Assembly (NCBI RefSeq): GCF_000264905.1
Contig: NW_006763144.1
Coordinates: forward strand, 1,307,648-1,371,647
Length of the DNA: 64,000 nucleotides
Source of the DNA: Stereum hirsutum FP-91666 SS1
Taxonomy: Eukaryota; Basidiomycota; Agaricomycetes; Russulales; Stereaceae
Reading direction: 5' to 3'
The position numbers and the translations under genes are program-made. Numbering within the stretch: the first letter of the stretch is position 1; every line of letters begins with the position of its first letter. Shown piece after piece: positions 10,522-21,531 of this stretch. Below the pieces are notes generated by a model, which saw only the letters and a list, made by a program, of their open reading frames with translations, was not told where the DNA came from and ran no database searches.

Positions 10522-12519
10522 CTAGAGGTCCTCGTCGACGTAGTTCGCCATTGGGTCTTCTCCCATGGAGCGTGTCCTCCGGTAGGCCTCTGCAGAAAAA
10601 GGATCCGAATCAGTCTCCATCTTTGCATAGGGAAGAAGTCAAAAAGAAACATACCAAGCTCCTCTTCGGTCACGTCGAACTTCTTGGTGTCAGATTCTCC
10701 ACCCTTTGACTTCTTGCTGAACCTCTCATCCCCTTCATCCGTCCTTGACTTCCTCTTCCGTTCCTCGCTCATCGCCTCCGCCAACTTGTCTTGGTTAAGC
10801 TCGGGATCTTCACCAAGGGCCTTTTTGTTCGAAGCCTTGCTCTTGCCCTTGTCCTTCCGCTCGTTATGCTCTTCTGCAAGTGACTTCTGTTCTGGTGGCG
10901 GTGAATGGCGGGAGGAGGATGCAGCGAGTAAGTTTTGAGCGGATGAAGCTTGGGAGGCTAGTTTGCCTGCTTCGCCCGTGCAATACGAGAGGTGGACGGA
11001 AGAGTGGCAGCACGCATAGCCCCAAGTGCCAGCTGTCGCGTCATACCATGAACCCCAGACGGCGGTATGGTTGTTGACATAGACTAAGAGCGAATCAAGT
11101 CAGCCAACAGCATGGTAACGCGAATGCGAGCACGGCGAACTCACCATCCTCGGGATACTTCGAGCGAGCCTTTGCTCTCTCCTTCCCATGGATGACCTGA
11201 CCCGTCCGAGAATACTCGACGTACTCCTCCGTCTGTCCTTGGAGAAGCTCCTTCGGGACCTTCTGAAGGTACTCCTCGCCACCATACTTCGCCAGCACGC
11301 TGACTTTCGACGTATCCTTGAGCTCTTCCTTCTTTTCTTTGAACTCCTTGTGCAAGAGCTGGCCTTGCGTCGGGTTGGCGTTGAGGTGCACGTCGTTTCC
11401 GCGAGCAGCGGCCTGCCATGCGAACAACTGGAGCTCTTGTACCTGAGGAGCATCGCCGGAATGACGCAGGAAATTGTCGCCAGCAAACGGAGCCTATATA
11501 ATGACCACGGTAAGAGACGGGCAGTGAAGAAAAAAAGTTCAGTAAAAGGACAACGCACCTCTTCTGGAGGCAGGTTCTTCAAAGGGTTATCACGCATCGA
11601 ACGCGTCTTAGGGTCGTAGTATGCACTCGACGGGTCCAAATTGATGAGATACTTCGCCGTATCCTCACGAATACGCAGATTCCGAACCGTAATCCTCGTC
11701 TTCGTGTCCATCTTCTGCCCCACCGCGTCCGCCGAATCCGCATACTTATCCTCGTCCGCGTCCTCCTCGTCGCTCGACCCGAAATCCGCATCTCCCTCCT
11801 TGCCCTCCGCCTTGCCCGCCTTCGCCACCCTCCTCACCGCCGCCAAATCAGTCGTCGTCTGATTATCAATCTCCTCCTCCCTCAACCTCTGCCGCTCCGC
11901 CTCTATCGCCTCGTACTCCTCGTAGATCTTCTTATGCTCCGACGGGTCGTACCCGTTCCACCTGTCGCGCTTCGCATCGTACCCCGCCGCCACCTCCTGG
12001 ATGATCTCGTCCGGAGCGATGTCTCGATTCGTGTACTTCGCGCCCTTCTTCCGCGGACGCTCGAGGCAGTCCTGCTTTTTGTGCGTGATGGCGCCGCAGT
12101 TCTCGCACGCGCCCTTGCGGTACTTGGTCGCCGCGGGTCCGGCTTTGACGTTCCGGTCGTACCAGGTATCAAGCTTGGTAGAGGAGCGGTCGTCTTGCGG
12201 TCGCCGTTGATGGCTGAGAGAGGGCGCGCCAGTGTCGAGGTACCATGGAGCCTGTGAGATGTACTCTGTGACATGACAGTGTTAGTGCTCGTGTGTTTCA
12301 GAACATGGATGTGTGGAACGTACGAGGAATATGAGGGTTGATAGCCTTGCCCTCCTCGTCAAGAGCGGCAGGTGCGGTACCCGCTTTACGAGCGGCATCG
12401 AGGTCCTTTTGTCGGCGGAACTCCTCCCTGGACAGTTTTCCAACAGCTATATACAGCCAAGTCAGTCATTTGAGTGATATGGTAGTCTCGGCTCTTCACG
12501 CACCACTAGAGGAGGCCAT
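10522..12519 (-). CDS. SLU7: Pre-mRNA-splicing factor SLU7
   Basis: SLU7 acts in the second step of splicing and influences 3' splice site choice in the spliceosome. The model complement(join(10522..10589,10655..11083,11145..11493,11559..12265,12324..12446,12504..12519)) gives 563 residues. Family marks in order are [16 protein letters not shown] near the N-terminus, a CCHC zinc knuckle ([14 protein letters not shown]), IRVRNLR-like [29 protein letters not shown], the [20 protein letters not shown] block, KYGGEEYL, and [18 protein letters not shown]. The C-terminal part has a [16 protein letters not shown] segment and a Lys-rich region. Length is close to animal SLU7 and longer than the yeast proteins. 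The first exon is only 16 bases. The gene is tail-to-head with CHD1 upstream. Confidence 0.95.
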
Positions 12520-13243
12520 GATTTGTTTGTATCGAAGACGAAGATGTGAGAGAGCAAGTCACGAACAAGTCCAGCAGGAGCAGGAAGCGACATGCGTGGC
12601 GCTGCTTACAAAGCGTCGGAGCTCACCTGTGGCGCAGCCTCGTGTGGCGACAATCCCCTCACTTTGACATTTCTGCTGCACCCAAGGAAAAGCACATCTG
12701 CAGGGTTACAAACCATATAGAAATTCCGTATTATAATCCTTTGATACGAGTGTACAGAGTGATAAACACAAGAAAAGAGAGAGAAAAAAACGCTTAGAAG
12801 TACACTTTAAACATTTATGCGGCAAGTAAAAGACAAGAGACAGGCCCAAACGCAAGGAAAGAAAGAAAGAGGAACACATAAGTCAAAAGGACTACGAGGC
12901 GGAACCAACGACTTGAGCGAGTATGTATGTAGTCTGACGGCCCAACAAAGAAGAAGGAAGGGTATGAAAGCAGAAAACGGATAGGGTAGGCGGTAGGCTA
13001 GAATAGAATAAGACACGAAAGGGGCACAAAGCAACGAGGAAAGAATGTTCGACGGACTGAGCTGAGCTGAGCATTATACGGGAGCTGGTGCGAGGGCGGA
13101 GCGGATGTGTACAGTATGGAAAACACGGAGGACAGGGACAGCAACCAAGGGCGGAGAGAGCGAGCGAAGATGACGGTGTATAAGCAAGGCAATAAGAGTG
13201 GGGGAGCGGAGATGGTGAGGTTCTGGTGCAAGGCAAGGGTTCA
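12520..13243. other. Intergenic between SLU7 start and CHD1 stop
   Basis: Holds the SLU7 promoter and the CHD1 3' untranslated region. It contains purine-rich runs (AAAGAGAGAGAAAAAAA near 12774; GAAAGAAAGAAAGA near 12857). Open frames here have no coding character. Confidence 0.5.
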
Positions 13244-16200
13244 TCATCGGTACGACTTTCCGTTCACCTTGACAGACGAGGATTGACCGGACGCGGGGAT
13301 GGCGCTGCTGCCATTGGGCTTCGGGTTCGGCATGCTCGAACGTGGCTTTTTCGACGCACCCGGTTCTGCGGATGCCTCCTTCATCACCATCTTCGCGTGG
13401 ATCTCCTCCAACTTGCCCGCCTTCACCTTCTTTGGCCAGAACAGGGTGACGAAGCTGTGTGAAAGATCAGACATGCCGAAAGAAAAAGAACGAGAGCGAC
13501 GAATACTCACGTCCAAAGATGTCGTCTCCACCGATCTCGGTTCTCGCCCGCCGCCTGCTTGTTCTCAAGCACAACCTCTATCCGCCGTCCGATAGCAGCC
13601 AAAGACTCCTTCAGCAACGCGACCTTGTCCTCCCTCGGCATATCGCCCCCAGACAGCTTCAGTTGTTTCTAAAGTCATGGAATGCTCAGCGACGTCATGG
13701 AAGAGAGTAAAAAAACAAGACAGGACGCACGAGTTGCTTCTTCACCGGCCGCAACTCCTCCTTTGTCGCCGCCTCATCCATCGACGGACTGTCAAACGAA
13801 ACTCGCATAAGCCAAGCACACAAACACAAGCAGCAGAAAGAAAACAGACGCACCACTCATCCGAAGACTCCGAATCCGTAAACGTCGGCGTCGGCCTCCT
13901 CTTCCTCTTCTTATTACTCGTATCCTCCACCGACGCCACCGCCTCGCTCTCCGCCCTCCTCTTCAAACTGCCCCCAGTATGGCTATTATGACTGCTCGAC
14001 GCCACCGGCTGCGGCGACGACGAGATCTTGAGCACGCCCTTGCTTTTGAGCGAAGTCTCGTACGACCGCAGCTTCTCGTCATGCTCCCTCAATATCCCGA
14101 GCAAGAAATCGCCCCGCCGGACGAGATGGATCGCGTTCGGAATGGGCTTCGACGCCGTGTCTTCGCCCTTCTTGCCTTCCTCCAGGAAAAACTTCCCCTC
14201 GAGCCCGAGCTTCGGATCCTTCTGCATCGCCTCCCAATTCCCGAACCCGTACGTGAACGCACCAACCAAAAGCATCGCGTCGTCCTGCGGGCCCCATCGA
14301 CCCGACCAATTGAGCGTGGGCCGAATGTTCTCGATCGGGATCGCCCAGTGGTACCGCTCTTCTTCGGTCAGAGGGCTGAGGTGGTCGTAGAGGATCTTGA
14401 GGTCGCGCGTCCGGGAGACGACGGTCTCGGCGTTGATGTTCCCGACGTTGCGATACGTGACGAGGACGGCCTTGCTCTTTTGGGCGGTGGTGAGGGTCTC
14501 CCCTGCGGCGAGCCGAGCCCGCTTCTGGTTATTGTTCTCCTCGACGGCCTGGGAGCAGATATCGACGATGTCGTCCGCGACGTCGATGATCATCCCTTTG
14601 TTCTTTTCCCCCAGTTTCGCCTCGGTGACCTAACGCCACCCAACCATCTTCAACAAACCGACATCCCAACTACCGAAAAGAGAGAAAAAAAACTCACTAT
14701 AACATCATACCGCTGCCTGATATCCCCCCACTTCTGCATACTCCTAATCAACACCCTCACATCCCTCTCCTTAAGCTCCATCGCCTTCTGACTCGCCGTC
14801 TTCCTCTGCGGCTGCGGCTTCGGCTTCTTCGCCGCCGGCTGTGGCGCAGGCTGGTCGATATCCATCCCCTCGTACGACACCGGCGCATGCGACCTCTTCC
14901 TATCCCTCGAATCCGCAACGGCCAACTCCTCCGCCTTCTTCGCGTCCTCCTCGCGCTCGATCTTTTGTCGTTCTTCGAGCGGGATGATGTCCTCCCAGGA
15001 GAGATCGTTCTTCACGTCCGTGATGTCCGCGAATTGGGCCATGAAGGCCTCGCCGCCGAGGGAGGCCCCGCCGTCGGCGCCTTCAGCCATCGTTTCGTGA
15101 TCCTCGGCGCGGTTCAGGATATCGTCGAGGTCCATCTCGTCCAGCTTCTTGCTTTGCTGCGTGTCGTCCTTGTCGAACCTATATAGCATCCAGGGCGAAA
15201 GAGGCGTATATGTCAGCGTTGATCGTAGGGGGCGGAGCGGTGCAGGGGGCGGCGGCACAGGTGGAGGACAGGATGAAGGAGGGAAAGGAGGGGACAAAGG
15301 CGCGGGGGAAGTAAAAGGAAGGGAGGTTGATGGAGGCGCGGCCGACGACAAAGAAAGCCGGCATTCAGGGGGAAGGGTGACGGCGAGGGGAAATTACGCA
15401 CATCTTCTGTGCGCCGTACTTGAGCACGGCGGTAAGCTCATCCTTGCTCAAATTGTCAGGCTTGGCCAGGTCCTTCACGTTGCCGCCCTTGCCAGAGAGG
15501 TGCGCCTGGGAAGTGTCCATCTGGTTGATGACTAAAACGGCGACCGTGAGCAGGGGAACCGGAGCGAGCCGGGCGAGGCGAGGGCGAAGACGAATGGAAA
15601 GGGCGCGAAGCGGCTAGGCACCGCGGAAGGCGTCGTGGAAGACGGGGACTCACTGGCATATTCCAACACCATCTTCTTCTTCGCGCGCTCGAGGACGTCC
15701 TCCTCCACAGTGTCCTTGCTGACGAACCTGTAGACGCTTACATGGGACTTTTGCCCAATGCGATGAGCGCGGGCCATCGCCTGCAAGTCATTTTGAGGGT
15801 TCCAATCGCTCTGTGTGCGTGACGGACGGAAGACGAATCAGTACTGCCGCTCGCTTAACCGATAACGTCCTCGTCGGCGTCGGCAGAGAAAGAAAGCAGG
15901 AACGGGGCTCACATCGAAGATGATAACGGTGTCCGCCGTCTCCAAGTTGATGCCCAGACCGCCCGCGCGAGTGGAGAGCAAAAAGACAAAATCGGGTGAG
16001 CCGGGCGCGTTGAAGTGAGCGATCGACTTCTTCCGTGCTTCCGACGCGACCATCCCGTCCAGCCGCTGATGCTGGTACCCACGCAGCGTAAGATAGTCGG
16101 TCAGGATGTCCAGCATGCGCACCATCTGACTGAAAATGAGGACGCGGTGCCCATCGGAGCGCAGCCGCGCGAGAAGCTTGTCCAGGAGGACCATTTTACC

Positions 16201-18714
16201 ACTGTTCATGACGAGGCCCTTAAGGACCTCCTCGTTCGCATCGGCCTTGACCTCGGCGCCGTCGAACAGATAAGGGTGGTTCGCAGCCTTTTTCAATTCC
16301 ATCGCTGCATACGGCGACGGCCAAATCAGCTTGCTGACCAGGTCACGCGATGCAGGGGTAAAGACGCACCAATATTGAGCAAGCTGATGTTGTTGTTCCC
16401 GTTCGCGCTCTTGACGAGAGCCGAGAAGTTCTGTCATAGATGTCAGAGAACGACCGAGAACTACGAAGAGGCACGAAAACAAACCTTCGTCAGGATGTTC
16501 TTGTAGAAATGGGTCTGCAGACCACTCATCTCGACACGCAGGATGCGCTCGCTCTTCGTAGGCAAGGACGTGAGCACGTCGCGCTTGAGCCGTCTCAACA
16601 TCAGCGACTCCAGTTGCTTGTGCAGCTCCTGGATCTTTGTCTCGTGATCGGCATCGTTGAGGTCGAATTCGTTCGTAAGGGCGACTGAAGAGGAATTTTG
16701 TGAGGACTAGCGGGATAAGTATAAAACGCGTATACTCACATTTCTCGGGCATCAGGAAATGCATCAAGGAAAGCAACTCTGTAAAGCAAGGGTCAGCGGT
16801 GTGACACAGACCGCCCAAACGTCTACTCACCCTTCACGTTGTTTTGAAGAGGGGTGCCCGTGATGAGCAACTTCGATGCCGCCGAGAAAGATCTCAACGC
16901 CTCATAAAGTTGACTCTCCGAGTTCTTCAACCTGTGGGCTTCATCGACCGCGAGGACTTGCCACTTGATCTCACCGAGCTCTTTAGAGTCGCGCAAGGTC
17001 AACTCATACGTGGTCAGGAGCACGTTCATCTTGAGTTTCTTATTCGACGGCCCAAACTCGTACGTCCGGATGATTTCCCGTGCGGTAGCGGTGCCGATAT
17101 AGGTAATGACATTGAGTTCCGGAGCCCAGGTGGCGAACTGGGACTGCCAGGCGGTGATGGTCGAGAGGGGAACGATGACGAGGAACGGTCCGTACTGGTT
17201 CATCTGGTGGAAGAGATAGGACAGGAACGCGACCGTCTGCACGGTCTTTCCGAGGCCCATCTCGTCCGCAAGAATTCCTGGAAAGTCATTAGAAGCGGTG
17301 CTACCGAGTGGCACAAAAAAAAAGTACATACCGTTCTCGCCATGGCACCACAGATACGCGAGCCAGTTGAGGCCCGTGAGCTGAAAGTCCTTCAGCTTTC
17401 CGCCCGTCTTTGTGATGTACGGCGGGTCCTCCATGATTTTGACGAACTTCGGACGCTGGTTCCTCGAGTACAACGCGCTCTTGAACGGGAACTTTGCCTC
17501 TGCCTCGCGCTCGCGGAAGGCTTCGACGAGGTCCTGCGCGAGCGTCTTGATCTGACCCATGGACTCCCACGTACAGTGCTCGTAGTTGAGGCCTTGCCAC
17601 TTGACGAAGTACTCGGGTTCGGTGCCGCGGACGCGGTGCGAGATGACGCGCTCGACCTTGCAATACGTCTCGAGCTCCTCCTTGTCGCGCTCCTTCTCGA
17701 GCAGAAGCGACTCGCGGTCCTCGGAGGTGACGGCTTCGGCGAGGCGGGCTTGCCAGATCTTATAGTTCTTGATGTAGTTGTCGACGCGTTTGAGGCCTTT
17801 GAACCGTTTGAGGAACTCGTAGACCTCGTCTGTATTGTGTAGATGCGAGAATCCCTTCCATTTGATGGTGAAGCGCTGCAAACAAACCCCTGTAAGCGAA
17901 CGAATATCAACTACGAAACGGATAATAGCACGCACAATATTCTCCGTCCAAATGTCCTCTGGATCGTCGTCGTGGCCTTCATCCCGAACATGACCAAGAA
18001 CCGCCTCAATCTCGTCGCCCTCCTTGACTGTGGCGGAGGTATCGACGTAATAACCAGGGTCTGGCTCGTCGAAGGCGGCAAAGTCCTCAATGTCGTCTGC
18101 GTAGTTGGGCACCTTGACGCCACGGTTCGACGTGCGGACTTCCTCTACGCGGGGTTTCTTCTTCTTCTTCGAACGCGCGCCGTACTCAGAGTCCGAGTCT
18201 GAAGAGATTGGACGCGACGGAACTAAACGAGAGAGGTCAGGGGGAGGGGAAAGAGGTGGCGAGGGGGAATGGGACGTACCTCTCGCTTTCGGCGGGGCTT
18301 TCTTTCTCGGCTTCTTGGGTGCAGACTTCTTCTTGGTGGAGCCATACTCCTCGTCCGCATACGACGCGTCGTCCTCGTCGTCCTCTTCGTCGTCGGCGAC
18401 CGAATCCTGAACACACAAAATGGGTGGCGCACACCGAACATGAGCCTAGCGCGCACAGGAAAAGGGGGAAGGATACGCACTGGGTCCTCCTCATAGTCGA
18501 TGTCCATAGGGGGCGAGGGCTGCTGGGCGTGGTAGACGGGTTGGACGGGCTGTGGGTCGTCGAGGTAGTCGACGTCGGCGTCAGCGTCAGCGTCGTCCTT
18601 TGCATCGGAGTCCGAGTCTAGGTGCATGTTGTCGTCCGTGGTGAGGTCATCGACGTTGTTGGAGTAGGGGTGCTCCGGGGGGGAGAGGTTGTCTAGCTCG
18701 CTCATGGGGTACAT
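13244..18714 (-). CDS. CHD1: Chromodomain helicase DNA-binding protein CHD1
   Basis: ATP-dependent nucleosome spacing factor linked to transcription elongation. I rebuilt 16 exons: complement(join(13244..13454,13511..13668,13731..13788,13854..14629,14698..15178,15402..15531,15654..15810,15913..16304,16370..16430,16485..16684,16740..16778,16831..17277,17332..17875,17936..18222,18280..18406,18481..18714)), 1433 residues with all phases consistent. Domain order: an acidic N-terminus; tandem chromodomains ([14 protein letters not shown] and [16 protein letters not shown]); an SNF2 ATPase with Walker A DEMGLGKT, box [11 protein letters not shown] and [10 protein letters not shown]; helicase C with [15 protein letters not shown] and [11 protein letters not shown]; a SANT/SLIDE-type region ([15 protein letters not shown]); and a C-terminal helical CHCT/DUF4208-like domain ([26 protein letters not shown]). 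Length fits the family. Start could also be 18705. Head-to-head with TFB4. Confidence 0.96.
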
Positions 18715-19405
18715 GAAGGAGTCGTCGGTGAGGACGACGGGTCGGGGGGAGAGATGGGGAGGGGAGATGAGAGAGGGACGGAAACGTAGGGACGACGTGG
18801 AGGGGACTGATTCACACGGTGACGAGCTCGCCCCGTGGCGCCGGGGATGGCCGCGAGCTGGAGCCATCGCTACCGCGCATAGCGGCCAAGCGTGTTCCAG
18901 CGCGACATCTCGTATCTCCCCTTTTCCGGCCCTTTTTTGTGTTCTCTGCTCCTTCCAGACTTCTCTCTGTCTATTCCAGACCGCTGGACATACGCCGTGC
19001 TCGAACCGGCCACAACGACATTCCCCAGCGCCCACGGCCACAACAGCGGCGGCAAGCCCGTCTTCGCCACAGCCACACCCGGCCCTCCCGGCCAGCCGTC
19101 CAGCGTCCGCGGTCGCCGACTGCCCAGGCCCTCACCCTCTCATCGTTATCGGCCTTCGCTCTCCCCTTCCCGTCGTTCCCGGCCAGTGCGACGGCATACA
19201 CCCACATCTCCTCCCGTCCGTACCCTCTCATCTCCTCCCTCGCATGCCCACTGCCCCTCGCCAATCACCCAGCCCCCCGTGAATTCATCACCCATCACCG
19301 CTCGCACGCCGTCCGTGACGATGACCAAGTCCATTACGTAAGCAGCACCCTCGACGCACTCTGCCCGCCAAGCTCTAGATCTGCCCTCGCACACGAATCA
19401 CCGTC
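18715..19405. promoter_or_regulatory. Divergent promoter region, CHD1 and TFB4
   Basis: A 691-bp gap between two divergent start codons. The TFB4-proximal half is strongly C-rich on the plus strand, with CCCTCTC-type pyrimidine runs, typical of fungal promoters and leaders. Long open frames run through it on both strands, but they follow from base composition and show no domain. Confidence 0.5.
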
Positions 19406-21169
19406 ATGGACAAGGCCTCCCACCTCTCGCTCATCATAGACCTCTCTCCCTCCCAGTGGCTCCTCTCCGCCGACCCCTCCAACGCACACCCTCTCCCCCT
19501 ACACGTCTTCCTCTCCCATGTCCTCACCTTCATCAACTCCCACATCGCCTCCAAGCATGAGAACTCACTCGCCGTCTTTGGCGCGCTTCCTGGGAAGAGG
19601 TGCGTTCGCTGCTGAGAACGCCGAGTATTGACACTGAGGGCCAGTCAGTGTGATGCTCTATTCCTCCTCCGACTCTATACCGGACCAGGACCAGACGGCA
19701 GACGAATCCAGTGCGAACTCATACAGACCCTTTCGTCTCGTCGATTCAGCCATCGTCCGTCGAATAACGGAAGAACTCGAACTGCTCGAGGCGCAGAACA
19801 AGCCCGAGGAAGGTGCGACACCCTCTTCTCATTTCGCCACCCACCCACTCGCTCACCCACCTCACACAGAACCCGTCGCTCTCGTCGGTGCTCTCACAAA
19901 GGCACTATGCTGTGCGTGTCTTTTCCGTCATTCAACCGTTCGCGTTTAGCTTAGCGTGTAATAGACATCAACCGAATCACACACGTCCCCACCGCCAACG
20001 CCCCAGAAGACCCAGCCGCCCACGTCGACCCCCGCATCCTCATCCTCTCCGTCTCCCCCGACCTCTCCACGGCCTACATCCCCGTCATGAACTCCATCTT
20101 CTCCGCCCAAAAGCTGGTGCGTGTCTCCCTACCATCTCGCCGTTTTGTGAGATGCTGATGCAAATATGGGTGGGCGGGATGCAGAAAGTGACGATAGACG
20201 TGTGTAAAGTCTACGGACCCGACACCGTCTTTCTCCAACAGACGGCACATCTCACCGCTGGATCGTACATCTACCTCGAGCGGCGAGACGCACTGCTGCA
20301 GTACCTCATCGTACGTCCCGTTCCCCCATTCCCATTCTCATTCCCCCATCCCAATCACCCTTCCACTTTCACCTTCACCTTGACATGGTTGCTAACATGC
20401 CATTGACATTGACGCAACGAACGAAAACGAACCAGATGTCCTTCCTCCCCCCACCCGCCCTCCGCCAGATCCTCGCCGTTCCGAAACAGGACAAGATCGA
20501 TTTCAGGGCGGCTTGTTTCTGTCATAAAAATATTGTGGATATTGGGTTTGTGTGTTCTGTTTGTTTGTCTAGTCAGTCTCTTCTCTCCTCCTTTCCTTTT
20601 TCCCTTCTTCCGTCCTTCCGTTCTTCCGTCTTTCCTCTGCGCTCTTCGCTCTTCTTTCCTCCTAATGCCACTCGTAACGTCAAACAGTCTTCTGTGCCCC
20701 CGTACCAGTCTGCTCGACCTGCAGGTACGTCACCCTCACCCTCACCCGTTTCCTTCCCACTCAACTCATCCGTATATCCGTCTCCTCGCACAAATACTGA
20801 TACGCACGACGCAACAGGACGAAATTCCCGATTAAAACTCTACAGAGACTTAACGCCTCGAGACCTATACTCCCCGGGACCGGGACTCCATCCAGTCGGA
20901 ATGGGGCTGTCAACGGTAATTTGGGTGGGAATGCGAATGGGGGTGGAATGGGGAACACGAATGGAGGTGGAATGGGGAACGCGAATGGAGGTGGAATGGG
21001 CAATGGGAATGGGAATGGGAACGGGACACCGCGTGCGAGACCTACGCCGACGCCGACGCCGGTGGGGACGCCAACGCCTACTGCGACGCAGACACAGACA
21101 CAGACGGGAATGGGAATGGGGATGGGGACGGGGGCGGGGGCGGGGTCGTTGAGTTCGAGTTTGAGGTGA
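19406..21169 (+). CDS. TFB4: TFIIH core subunit TFB4 (p34/GTF2H3)
   Basis: Core subunit of TFIIH, used in transcription initiation and nucleotide excision repair. The model join(19406..19599,19649..19812,19870..19911,19965..20116,20185..20310,20436..20571,20688..20724,20818..21169) gives 400 residues. The von Willebrand-like domain opens with HLSLIIDLSPSQWL and includes VMLYSSSDS, ILILSVSPDLSTAYIP, IDVCKVYGPDTVFLQQ and TAGSYIYLE. The zinc finger follows (FVCSVCLSIFCAPVPVCSTC). The usual end KFPIKTLQRLNA is then extended by about 100 residues of Gly/Asn/Met-rich (NANGGGMGN repeats) and Thr/Pro-rich sequence. That tail is unlike other TFB4 proteins I know; its last exon is continuous with the conserved core, so it appears translated. 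Confidence 0.94.
20915..21150 (+). repeat. GGN-rich coding repeat in the TFB4 tail
   Basis: Imperfect repeats of about 24 bp (GGGTGGAATGGGGAACACGAA and variants), then GGGAAT and ACGCC(G/A) hexamer runs. They are in frame with TFB4 and encode Gly/Asn-rich then Thr/Pro-rich residues. Confidence 0.75.
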
Positions 21170-21531
21170 TTGGTGGTGGGGTTGGGTGGGGTGGGGGTGG
21201 GGTATAGAGGGTAACGTGAGAGAGCGAGAAGGGTGGAGGGTTGTGCATCTGTTGAGCTGAGGTGTGGTGACGGATATCGATTCGAGTCCTTCGGGCTTGC
21301 TTTCTTTTTCTTGACCTGACCGATCCACGAAGTTCGAAGTCTGCAGAACGATGCCATCTCCTGTAAGTTGAGTTAAGTTAAGTTAAACCCCGGTGAGAGT
21401 CTTACAGTATCGCCCCAAAGACCTACCAACGACCTCCAGCGTTCGATGGATCCAAAGACCTAAAGTTCAACTCCAACCTCCAATTCGAGCGCGCCCTCGG
21501 TGTTCAGGACCAGTGTTCGGTGTTTGGTGTT
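21170..21531. other. Convergent 3' region with short tandem repeats
   Basis: TFB4 and the taspase gene end toward each other here. It contains a GTTAA pentamer run at about 21370-21387. At its right end, continuing just into the taspase reading frame, is an imperfect tandem copy of about 35 bp (GTGTTCGGTNTT...AGCAC.GTGGCAG), between about 21510 and 21585. Confidence 0.5.

Noticed and set aside
11095..12274. Alternative-frame open frames rich in Arg/Ser/Thr
   Set aside because: Shadows of SLU7 exons 3 and 4; the SLU7 frame has unmistakable family motifs.
18819..19439. 206-codon plus-strand frame before TFB4
   Set aside because: Pro/Ser/Arg-rich composition from a C-rich promoter region; it runs over the TFB4 start in another frame with no domain.
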